Origin: Anas platyrhynchos
Lineage: Eukaryota > Chordata > Aves > Anseriformes > Anatidae
Direction of reading: 5' to 3'
Assembly: GCF_047663525.1 (NCBI RefSeq)
Contig: NC_092592.1
Coordinates: 26,655,001 to 26,719,000 of the forward strand
DNA: 64,000 bases
Shown: in pieces, positions 27,150 through 38,300 of the stretch
How the letters are laid out: the number at the start of each line of letters is the position of its first letter
How positions within the stretch are numbered: the first letter of the stretch is position 1
Translations under genes and position numbers: made by a program
The notes under the pieces: generated by a model
The model's input: only the letters and a program-made list of their open reading frames with translations
Databases searched by the model: none
Told to the model about the DNA's origin: nothing

Positions 27150-28720
27150 CTCGAGTCCCCGCTGCTCCACGCCTGGCGCCGGGGCACCCTTTGCTGCTTT
27201 TTGTCACCGTGTGCGCGCCCGGCGGCCTCTCCCGGGCTGTTTTGGAGCCCGGCCGCGTTCACGGGGCCGTTCCACGACAAATCCCATTTTGTGCATTTCC
27301 CGTTAAGCCCCAGCGGAGCTTCCTGCCGGGGAACGGGGTGCGGAGGGGGATGCTTCATCCTTCCCCTCGCTACTTCTCAGCGCACGGGCACTCCATGCCC
27401 CCTCCTTGCTCGCCCTCGGCTTTTTTTTCCACGGGGCCCGGGACACCGGGAGCAGGCAGCTGTGTGTGCGCGGTGCCCTCGCACCGCTCGGCCCCGCCAC
27501 CTCCGGACCCCCCGGCGCAGGGGTGGCCGCAGGTGGGTGCCGGCTCCCCCGGGCCGGGCCCGTGACCAGCAGATGGTGCTGCGGGCTCCCGCTGCGGGCG
27601 CCCCATCCCCGGGGGCGCGGGGCCCCGACGGCACCGGGAGCTCCGTGCGGCCCGCACCGGGCCCAGCCCCTCTCCGCGGCACCGGGGCCCCGCCAACCGC
27701 CGGGGACCGGGGCGGACCACGCCGGCGGCGGAAGGCCCAGGTAGGGCGCGTTACGCGGCCCGAAGCTCGCCGGTTGTCGGTGTGCGGGAGCCCGGGGCTT
27801 GCCCGGGAACCGGCAGCCGGCAGGGCAGGATGCCCGCTTCGGACGGGCACACCGGGAGGTGAGGCATCGCCCCCGGGCAGCTCGGCAGCCCCCTTCGCGG
27901 TGCACCCAGCGCCGAAACCTCTGCTGCGCACCGAGCCCGGGCCGTTCCGGCCCGGTACTCGGCGGCGGCTCTCGCCCCGCCGCCCCAGTCCCGCACGGGC
28001 TGGCACCGGAGCAGGGAGCATCGGCGGTCCCGTCGAACCGCGCTGCAGTTTCGGGCGTCTCCGCACCGAGAGCATCTGCGTGGGTCGGCCACCGGCGGGT
28101 CCAGAGGGCGGCCAGGGGCTCGATTCCCCGGGGCCCTGTTCCCCGCGGTGCCCGTGCGCCGGCCGAGCCGAGCATGGATCTCCAGCACGGGTGCTCCGGG
28201 CTCCCGCCGCGCCCGTCGGGTCCCTCCAAACCGGCAGCGCTCGGTCCCGGTTGCCGCAGCCCCGCACGAACTCTCCCCGCGGCTGGTGCCTTTAGGGGTG
28301 ACCGGTTCCCCTCTCCCCTACCCGGGCTGCCGCCGCTGCCTTACCTCCTGCTTACAGCGCTGGGCGGCTGCGCTCCGGTCCCGGTGCCGAGCTCTCCGGT
28401 GTCTCGGTGTCCCGGCTACGGCCCGGTTCTGCGCGCTCCGGGAGCTCCCGCGGCGGAAAGCGGCCGCCGGTGCGCGGCGGAGCCGGGTCAAAGCGAAAGC
28501 TCGGTGCTGGCGGCGTCTTGGCGGGCCGGCGGACCCCGAGCCGAGGGGGTTAAACCAGGAGCCTCCCCTTACCTTCAAAAAGTTAAAAATGTCTGGAGCC
28601 TGCATCTCTTAAAGGGGCGGTGCTGGCTGCAAGGAGTCTTGGCACCGGCTGCGAGAAAGGCTGGTCAGGGGCGTGAGTTCCCCTCCACCAGCACCAAAAC
28701 ATTGCAAAAAAAGGCAGAGC
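27150..28720. promoter_or_regulatory. HPSE2: HPSE2 upstream CpG island
   Basis: A long CG-dense block with repeated GGCACCGG and CCGGGGCC words leads up to HPSE2 exon 1, with a GC box GGGGCGG at 28614-28620. It is the expected promoter and 5' untranslated region. Long open frames on both strands reflect the scarcity of AT-rich stop codons, not genes. No TATA box is obvious. Confidence 0.65.
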
Positions 28721-28803
28721 GCCCCACACTTTAGATAAGGACAATTAGCCACCAGCGAGCCCCTGCAGACAGCGAGTTAATTAGGGGTTTCCTGCTCTCC
28801 GGC

Positions 28804-29063
28804 ATGCCCTGTCCCAGCTCCTGCCCCCCCGGGCTCTTAGCCCTGATGGCACCTGGGCTGGCCCTCATGGCCACCTTCTCGCTGCCCTCCCAGGCCGGGG
28901 ACAGGAGAGCGCTGCCGGTGGAGAAATCTCCAGGTGTGAAGGGAAGGACTCTCATTCTCCTTGATGTCAACACCAAGAGCCCTGTCAGGATAATCAGTGA
29001 GAATTTCCTCTCCCTGCAGCTGGACCCCTCCATCATTCATGATGGCTGGCTCGATTTCTTAAG
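28804..29063 (+). CDS. HPSE2: HPSE2 exon 1 (residues 1-87, signal peptide and N-terminal strand)
   Basis: 260 coding bp ending two bases into a serine codon at donor GTAAGG (GT at 29064-29065). The start ATG has G at -3. The first 31 residues are Pro/Cys-rich, then hydrophobic, as a signal peptide. The mature part begins near AGDRRALPVE. Confidence 0.93.
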
Positions 29064-29297
29064 GTAAGGCAGGAGCCCCCCGGCGCCCTCCCCACGCCGC
29101 CCGCGGGGCGCCCCGGCGGCCTCAGCCTCCCAGCCCCGCCGGGCTCCGCGCTGCTGGCGGCGCTTGTTGTGACGGAGGGAGCGAGGCCATGGTTTCCATT
29201 AAGATGCACATGTTTGCAATGGAGAAAGCATTTCGGAGACTTATCAGTTATGACTGAAAAAATGTCGTGCTCCCCTCGCTCCAACAACCGCCCCTCT

Positions 29298-29330
<33 letters not shown>

Positions 29331-32300
29331 CACAACATGGGGCCGAGGCAGCACAGGGGAAAAAATAATATATAAATAAACAACCAGCAGCAGGAACGGG
29401 GCCGCCTGCCGAACCGAGCCGAGCCTTCCCCAGGTCCCGACGGGCGGAGAGCGGGGGTGTCGGTCAGGTCTTCAGAGCCCGGCGCTCCCCGGGACTTCCA
29501 GCCCCGCGCTGGGGGCAGAGCCGGGCTGCAGCTGCGCCGAGCTGCCGCGGCCTGGAGGCGCTGGGACGGCCAGAAAGCCCCTTCCCTCCCTGCTGGGTAA
29601 GTCGGGGAGGCAGAGCGGGGCTCCGCACGCCCGCTCCGAGGGTCCCGTCGGCCGCCGCCTCCGCCTCGCTGCGCTCCTCCGTGCCCGCGGGACGGTCCGG
29701 CACGGCACGGCACGGCACGGCTGCGGGGGCGCACCGCTGCCTCCGCCACGCCGCTGCACTTGTCCGGGGGGTACCGGGAGGGGGGCACAGCCGGGTCCCA
29801 CCGACCTCCGAGCCGCCACCAGGCGGGGCGGCCCCGCTCCCCCTCCGCACCGTTTTGCCGGCGCAAAGCCCCGCAGCCGGGCGCAGCTGCGGGGGTGCCC
29901 GCTCCGCTCCGCTCCGCGCCGTGCCGGGCCGTGCTGTGCCGTGCCGGGCAGGGCGGCCGAGCCGTGGCGAGCCCCGGATCCCCGCGGCCAGCGGGCCGGT
30001 GCGGGTGCGCGTAGGGCCGGGCCGTCCCGCAGCCCCCTCAGCCCCCTCTCTCCTCTCCCCAGCTCCCGGCGGCTGGTGACCCTGGCGAGGGGCCTGGCCC
30101 CCGCCTTCCTGCGCTTCGCGGGCAAGAGGACGGACTTTCTGCAGTTCCACAACGTGAAGAACCCGGCCAAGAGCCGCGGCGGGCCCGGACCCGATTACTA
30201 CCTCAAGAACTACGAGGACGGTGAGCGGCGCCGCGGGCCGAGCCGAGCCGGGCCGGGCCGTACGCGGGGGGCGGGCGCAGCTTCGGGGGGCTCCGGGGGG
30301 CTGCGGGCACCGTGCGGCCCCGCTCCGCCTGCCCGGGCTCCGTGGCACCGGCAGCGCCGTGCGCCCAGGCGGGGCCGTGCCGTGCCGTGCCGTGCCCGGG
30401 CGGTGCTGCCCTCCGGGCACCGTGCGGGGGATCCTCCCCCTTCCCTCCCGTTGCCGGAGTATCCGGCGGGGGCCAGTCCCGGGGAACAAAAGGCCCGCAG
30501 CGGGGAGCGGGGCTTTCCGTGCCCCCACGGCTCCTTTCGCTCCCGCACGGCACCGCAAGCCGCAGAGGGACCGGACGGTCCCCGGGTCCCCGCGGGTCGC
30601 GCCCCGCTCTGCCTCTGCACCGCCCTGCCCGGAGCCTGCGGTGCTCTCGGGGATCCCTGCCTTTCCCCGGGGACCCCGGCGTCGTTCCCGTGTTTCTCCG
30701 CCCGGGGCTCCCCGCCGCACAACCGGGCTCGGTGGCGGCTGGGCCGCCCGGTCCCCGCCTGCCGCCGCCGCTCGTCGGTGCCCGGTGGGGTCGCTCCCCG
30801 TCCAGCCTGCCGTGCCACCGCGGCTCTGTCCCAAATTCACTCGCTCCCGGCTTTCCTCTGCTCCCTTCCTCCCCGCTCTCGTGCCCTCCTCCCCGGCGGC
30901 TCTGCAGCTGCACAAAAGGTTTTCACCTTTTGTGGCCCTTAATTCGCACAAAGAAACTTGGTAGAAAAGTCAGGGCCGAGTCTCCATCCTCAGGCATTTA
31001 TTTTAAGAAGCAGAATACCATGTCCGCATGCAAGAATTTATTGATTTTTCTCCGTTGCCTTTTTTTTTAAAAAAAAAAATAAAATAAAAATCTTACTTAT
31101 GACTTAGAAAAATTAGCTGAAGATATTTCCATAAGTAATTTTGAAGGCCAATTAATGCCAGACAGATCCCAGTGGGCAGTTCTGTGGAACAGAGGAAGTT
31201 TTGCAGAGATCTAGTCAGCAGCACAGTGCTGAATGGAAAAAGCAGATGCGTTTGCCAGTTTTCTGATGGCTCTCCCTCCCGCTGTTCCCCCTCATAACGT
31301 CTGATCTCGGCGAGGTGAGCGTCCCTCTAGTCCCACACGCAGGCAGGTGGGTAAGTCTGTGTGCTCCTTCTTTTGCCTGGTCTCTGACCCGGAGCAGTCC
31401 CGATGTTATAACTTGTTTTACTTTTCCTTCTCGTAACAAATCTCCCGTGAAGGGTTTGTTGTAAGCTCTGCCTACTGAGATGAACTTCTGGAGTAATTGC
31501 TGACCAACCCTGCCGCAGCCACCTTGGATAGGAGGAATTAAGTGTAGCGCATAAAACCGTGGATGGGATTCATACAAAACATTTGTAGGAATAAATTTTC
31601 CTACTTCAGCCCAAAGGTCAATTTTTCAACAACTTGCAGGAGAGAACTTACACTTATTAAATGTCTTCACAACAGCTTTCATGTTAGGGAAGGACTGAAA
31701 GCTTTTGTGTTTTTTTTTTTTCAGTTAGCCTCGTGGCAATAAAGTTGAAATGTAGCAGTCCTTCAGAATGAAGCTTCTCATAGAAGTTGTAACCACAGGT
31801 CTTAACTTTTCATCACTTAAATATGGAACAGAACCATTGCAAATGTGGGTGAGGGAAGGAGGGGACACATGTGGTGTGTATCAAGCATCAGTGTAAATCA
31901 GAAAGGTGTGGTAAAAGGGATTTCCTGCCTGGAAGCAAAGCTTTCTTATTTGTTCTTAAGATCTGTGTGCAAACTCCGGGGCTAGAATTGCTAGTAGCTC
32001 TCATCTTTTTGTGCTGAGGCTGCACCGAGTGCTTCACTAGAGGGATCCAGTTCTCCAAAATGAAATCCTGATGCCACTGCAGCTCTCTGCCCCACTGTAC
32101 TGGATCTGAGCAGCCATGTTCTCCTTTCGGAGCGCTGCTCTGGTTTTCGTTCCCTCATCTGTGGCTTGTCCGGGATCTGCTTGGGCTCAGGGCATGCACA
32201 AACGTGCAACCCTGCCCTTGCTTCGAAGAACTTGTGAGCTGAGCAGGCAGCACAGAAAAAGATGGCAATCAGTATCTGAGCATGGGGAAAGCCAGCAAGC

Positions 32301-35300
32301 ACCCTGCTAGTTCCCTTCCCCCTCCCCGAGTTATCTGGGGTGATTCGGGTTGTTTTCTCTGTGCGTGTGCTTTTGTTCGGCCAGCAACTATTTTCTGAAA
32401 TTTCTTGTCTAAGCTTTAGTGGCATGGGTAAGGGAAAGAATTTATGGGGCTTGGTTAGTTAAAAAAGAGAGTGATTAAAAGAAATCTGTGAATGTCTAAG
32501 CCTGACACATAACCTTGGTGATTTTTAGTGGTGTGACAAGTCATAGCTCAGTTGTTTTCTGCTTTGAGCAATTGTCTCTTTTCACGTTTGTCCTGTGGGT
32601 GCAGACAGACTCCAGGCTTGTGAACCCAGAGCCTGTTCTCTCTTTGCAGCCCCCATGGATGCTCCCGTGCTTTGTGTTTCCACGTGGCCCGCACAGAACT
32701 GGAAGGGAAGCGCACATCTTATATTCCTCTATCTCCTTGCAGCTGCAACAACTCAGTAATGTGCAGGGCTGAGAGGCAGAGGTGAAGGGCATGCACACAA
32801 GGCTGCTCTGAGAACTAGCAAGCACCTTCTGTGAGTGGTGCTCACGCTGCACCTCTGCTTGCTCATGCACTGCCTGAATGCGCTGGCTGGGACATTCATA
32901 CAGGCAGCAGCAACAGGGCTGCTTTGCAGCATCCTTCATGGATGCTCTGCACCATGACGATGCTTGCTAGACTTTGAATGAATCTCCAGGCAGGGATCTT
33001 TGCACTGCAAATCCTCCTCTGCTACCCCACTGCCCTCCAGATCAAGTTCCTCACTGCTGCCTTTGATCGTCTTTCAATCCCTGTGGTGCCTCACCTTTCT
33101 GATGATCTGAAATTTTCAGAGGTTCTCCCAACTCTTTCCCTCTGTGTAAACTTACATTTATTTCCCTTTTAAACTGTTAAAATCGTGCACACCTCCACCT
33201 TTTGAAAATTGCCTTTACCTAGGTCTTCCTTTGGCTTCACCTGCCTTTTTCCTTTGCTCTCCCCCCTGTAACTGAAGGGCAGAAATACACCTTATAATTG
33301 TACCTGGTACTGGTGCTTTGGGTTAGGAAGCACCACCTCCCATCCCCAAACACACGCAGTGACAAACACCAAAGTGTACCCATTCACTTCACAGAGCTGG
33401 ACGTTTGTGTCATTTTTGGAGGCTGTATGTCAGGAGTAGAGACATTAGGGATCAGCTTAGATGGTACCTTCTTAGGGTGTACCTGGAGGCCCCCTGATGC
33501 ACAGGTGAGGTGCCAGCACAGGTCAGTCTCCTGCCTTGCCTCCTCAGCTCTGCAGCTTTCAGGCAGACAAATACCACTGGAAAATTGTTGGGGTTTGGCA
33601 CAACAGACCCAGCCCTTAGCAGAGTGCTCTGTAGTGCCTTACAATCCTGGTTTCATCTCCTCTTCATGTTCAGCCACCTGAGTGGGGCTGGAACAACTGG
33701 GCTCAGGTCCATAACTGATATGGATTCACCAGTGGTAATTCAGTGGTTCAACAGCTTATTCTACAGCCATGTATTCTTTCCCTGAGAGAGTGTGGGTGAA
33801 TCCAAGGGTTATAGTGGTTTCTTTTTGCTTGTTTCTAAAGTATACTTCATTTTCCTGCAGTAAAGCTTTCCCTTTAGGCTTCGGGGTCATTTTTTTCTTG
33901 CACAAATTCTTCCTGAAAGCACGGACCTGGACGCATTGTAAAACACCAGGTGTGTATGGCATCCTTCCTTTGTAACCCCGAGCAGCCTCACCCCGCCCCA
34001 GACCCGTCATGTCTGGGCAGTTAGGGTAACAGGGCGGTGAGTGATCTGCAGCAGCAGCTCGCAGTGCCCACAGAGAGGGCGTGTGGCAACTCGTTTCGGC
34101 GCTGCATATAAAGCTGGCACAGAAATGCCATCAGCTGGTGGCAGATTTGTTCATACCTGACAGAGGAACTTGTAAAAGCAGGTGCCTGTGAAAAACGGAT
34201 TAGGTGCACCCTAGGGCATGGGGTTCCCATTGATGGCAGCATGTCCGTATGTATCCCCTGAACTTTGTGGAATATCACAAGGTTATCTAATTTTTCTGTT
34301 ACATTAAATCCCTGTGCACAGTGCACACTGGGTGGCTGCCATCCCGTGTAGCCCATGCTTTGCACAGTCAACCTCTAAGCCCCCGATTTTGGGGTATGAC
34401 ATTGGCCTGCCTGATGTCTGCTCACAATAGAAAAACAGTTTATCATGTACCAAGCTCTGGTACCAGGAGGTGGGGCTGTACTGGGGACTTTTTGACACTT
34501 GGTCAAGAGGTGCAAAGTTTTTGGCCCGAGAGACTTGTGTCTCCCTTCAGTGCAGCTTCTCTCTGTGTGCCCTGCTGAGTTTGTTTTTCCTCACCAGCTG
34601 TGCTTTGTTAGCTGGAGATGCTTCTCTCCTGCCACAGGCACACGTCTGATTCCTGGGCAGGTGGTTTGGAGAGCTGGTGTCTCTTCTGTTGGTTCAGCAA
34701 GGGGTGCTACAGGTGCCATCCGAATCCTAGAGCCTGTTCTGGAAGCTCCCCGCTGGTGCTATAGCATGAGCCTGGTGGGCTGAGGTGAAGCCTCCTGTCC
34801 TCAATTGCCTCTTATTTCGAAGAGACAGAGACCAGTTTTGGACAACCCGAGGTGACATAAACATTGCTTAGAGTTTCCCTCTGCGCATATGTGCTGTAAA
34901 GGAAAACTCAAGGGAAAAAGAGGAGTTTCTTGTAACTGAAATTTTTCAAGATGTGTTGGTCCAAGTGCATGGCCTCTGGGACTTCTTCATCCTTTCACAG
35001 CCTACTGGGGGTCTGTGGCTGAGAAAAGACCAAAGGACACTTGCCACACACCGACAGAGTGGCCCTGTGTGGGTCGTGGGAGGGAGAGGGGAAAGGGAGC
35101 ACATATACATGCTGTAGGTAGTGCGTAGGGAAAGTTTTGGAGCTGAAGTGCATATGGACAACACATTTCAAAAATACTCTCTTAATTGCTGGTAAGTTAC
35201 TTCCTTCTATTTTATTTCCTTTTTTGGAGAGGATACAGGGCATCTGGAAAAATGGCCAATTACCACAAAAACCTGGGAAAAGACATGTTCCTTATGCCTT

Positions 35301-38300
35301 CCATACTAGTCAGGAGATTTTGCCATATAGTGCGGGAAACCTTGTGCTGTGCTGTGTAATCCTGGCTACTGGGTTTTGTGGGCATCCTTTCAGTCTGGGA
35401 TCTGCTCCTTCAGACAGCTTTCTGTACCTGGCACAGCACCTGAGCTTGGAGGTTTGTTCAGCAGAGGGATTCCACCTTCCACCCGTGCCAAGTCTGTATT
35501 GCACAGGCTGTTTCTAGGATGCTGTGCTTTTAGAATACGTGTGAAAGTCTTAGGCATTGTGTTGAAAGGAAGACAGTGAACTGCTAACTGACCTGAGGAT
35601 TCCTTTATATTCTTTCAGCATAAAATTGGCATCTTCTACCTCCTGCACTTGGGCTTGTTAAAGTCACTCCTTTTGCCAAGTGGCACTTCCCTTCACCTGG
35701 ACCCCAAGTTCTCAGGGTGAGAACATGGGAATGACTGGTCAAGGATGCAGAGGTGTGTGCCAGCACGCTGCTGCTCCTAACTGCCTGCCCCTTCTGGCAT
35801 GTTCCTGCTGTCTGCTGGATCTGGAGCCTGAATTTATGTGAAGAGTCAGTTCAGGCCAGACATGAAAGGCAGAGAGGTGATTGCACGCCAGCTAGTGCAG
35901 CTGCCTTAACCACGTAATGTGTGACCGCAAGTGCTAAGAAAGGAAAGAGTGCAGTGAAAGGTAGGACTGTGGCAGCATCAGTCTTGGTCAGATTAAATTT
36001 GACAAAACTGCCTCCTGAACCTGGTGAAGGTCATCCCTAGGGTATCTGCCACCAAAAATGTTGGTCCCCAGTGCCTTCCTTTTGCTCTGTGCTGCGTCCT
36101 GCTGCTGCTTGCCTTACTGGCTCTGGCACCTTTCTGATCATCTGCCAAACCAGCAGAACACTAATTCGGGAAAATAAGGCACCTGTTTTTCTGTGGATTT
36201 AGTGAGCAGGATGATGAGGGTCACCGGGGGTACGAGGACAGCAGAGCAGTGAGGGTTATTGTCTTGTGGCTGGGATTGCCGCTTTGGCTCCACCAGCTCA
36301 TAAAACTGCTCTGAGTGCAGCAGGTGTATCCCAACGAGCTGAATCATCCTTTTGTCCCCGTAAAAATAAACAAACAAACAAGCTGTCCTTTACTCAAGGA
36401 ACCACCTTCTGTTTCTGATCTCCCAGAGCACCTGTTTGTCTGCCTGTGTCCCTCGGCAGCTTAGGCATCTGTCCTCTCCGAGCTCACAGAGGAAACAATT
36501 GCTTTTTCACCCTCTGAGTGTTTAAAACACAGCTCCTCTGGGAGGCTCGCAGCAGCTCAGGCATTGCAAGCACTCTGTCCCGAGGACTATCAGATCCTCT
36601 GACGGCCTCTGGTGCTCTGGGATTTGCCAGGCTCTTGTAGAAAGCTCCACATCTTGGTGGGAGCTCTGCAGCAGCCTCCTGACTGCTGGGTCCCAGGGGC
36701 TGTAAGCACAGAGAGAGATCCACAACCTGCTCTGCATGGCGGGGGCTTCTGTGGAAGGAGCCCCCATGCTTAGCTGTTTCCTGGGAAATAAAAAACAGCC
36801 ACAAAAATCACCTTTCATGAGGTAACGGAGACACCTCTGTGCAGGAGGTGCTTCCGAAAACCGACTGTCTATCGCCATTTTTCTTGTAAAATTTCAAACT
36901 GTTTTGCAAGAATTGTGCATGAAAATTGCTTTATAACTGCAGGAAATGGCGCAATCAAACAATGAGATCCTGATTAGTTAGCCATTTGCTGCTATATGGG
37001 TGAGACAAAAGATTCCTGTGGTTATATGTTTCATTGTTTCTAATAAGCATCCTAAATTCTCTAAAAAACATTACTTTTTTTTTTTTTTAAGTTCTGCATT
37101 TCCTTCTATGCTACATCTTCTCATGAATTAGAAATAATTCATGCAAAATAATGTGAACAGGGGAAATGCGTGCCACTTCCTATACAACTGGGTTCTAAAT
37201 TGGCTGTTGCCATTCGTGGAAAATGTTTTGAATTTATTATGGATTGTTCTCTGAATGCACTTAAGGAAGTATAAAGCGAATCACTGTTAGGAAGCATTAG
37301 GAAAGAAACCCACTGAGAGCATTCTTAGGCTATAAGCACGCTGTGCTATAGTGGGACCACACGAACCCGTGCAAGGAATACATCTGTGTAGGATAAGGTG
37401 ATGGAGGCAGTCAAAATCACAGCTTTCAGACACAGATATCAGTGTATTTTCAGCTTGGGAAAAATGACTGATGATATGATAAATGTTATGAACTCAGAGG
37501 CATGCAGAGAAGACAATTTGGGAATAATTATTTCCTTGCTTTCATTACACAAGAAATAGGGAGCATCCAGCGGAATTATTACATATAAAACAAACAAATA
37601 TGATTTTTTATATAGTGCGAAATAACTTGTGGAACTCATTGTCAGGGAATTTTCCCATCTAAAGGAAAGGAATGAGACGAATCTGTCAGAGGATTGCCTA
37701 TTGAAGACAGACACGATGAGGATGCAGCTTCTGGCTTGAGAAATCTTTAGGCTTTCCACATCGAAGCCGTGCTCCTCATTTCGCAGGCAGTGGGCTCTTT
37801 ATGACAACTCCGGGAGACCAATCTGAGTCTCAGCGACTTCACGCCAGCCCCGGGGGCAGGCGGCTGGCTCGGGGGGGGGCCGCCAAGAGCTCGGCCGGTC
37901 CCGGGAGCTCCGGGCGGGGCAGGGGGGAGCTGTCGCGGGGCCGGGGGGCGATGCTGCGGGCGGCTCCGGGCAGCCGCAGCTCACCTGGCCGCCACACGGG
38001 TGTGCTCCCGGCATACCGCATGGAGGCTCCCGGGCCCGGCACCGCGCCGCCGCCGCCGCCGCCGCCGGAGCGGGGACCCGGCGGAGCGGGGCTGGCCCGC
38101 AGCGCCCCGTCGGGGCTGCGCCGCGGGGACCCGCCCGGGAGAGCCGCGCCGAGCCGAGCCGTGCTGAGCTGGCCAGGGTACTGACCCGGCCCGGCACGGC
38201 CCGGCACGGCCCGGCCCGGCCGCTCCCTCCCGAGGCAGAGCTGCCGGCTTTGGAAACCATTTGGCATCCTCTGGGGCTCCCACATCTGGAGTTCTTCTCT

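Noticed and set aside
27009..28295. A 428-codon plus-strand open frame upstream of HPSE2
   Set aside because: Composition is that of CpG-island DNA with few stops, there is no recognisable domain, and overlapping frames of similar length exist on both strands.
28804..29067. HPSE2 exon 1 as a stand-alone 87-residue protein
   Set aside because: The sequence stops just after a GTAAGG donor, and the continuation is found in frame in exon 2, so it is an exon.
29464..30951. A 495-codon minus-strand open frame across HPSE2 exon 2
   Set aside because: Shadow of GC-rich sequence; HPSE2 exon 2 is clearly coded on the plus strand with matching splice sites.
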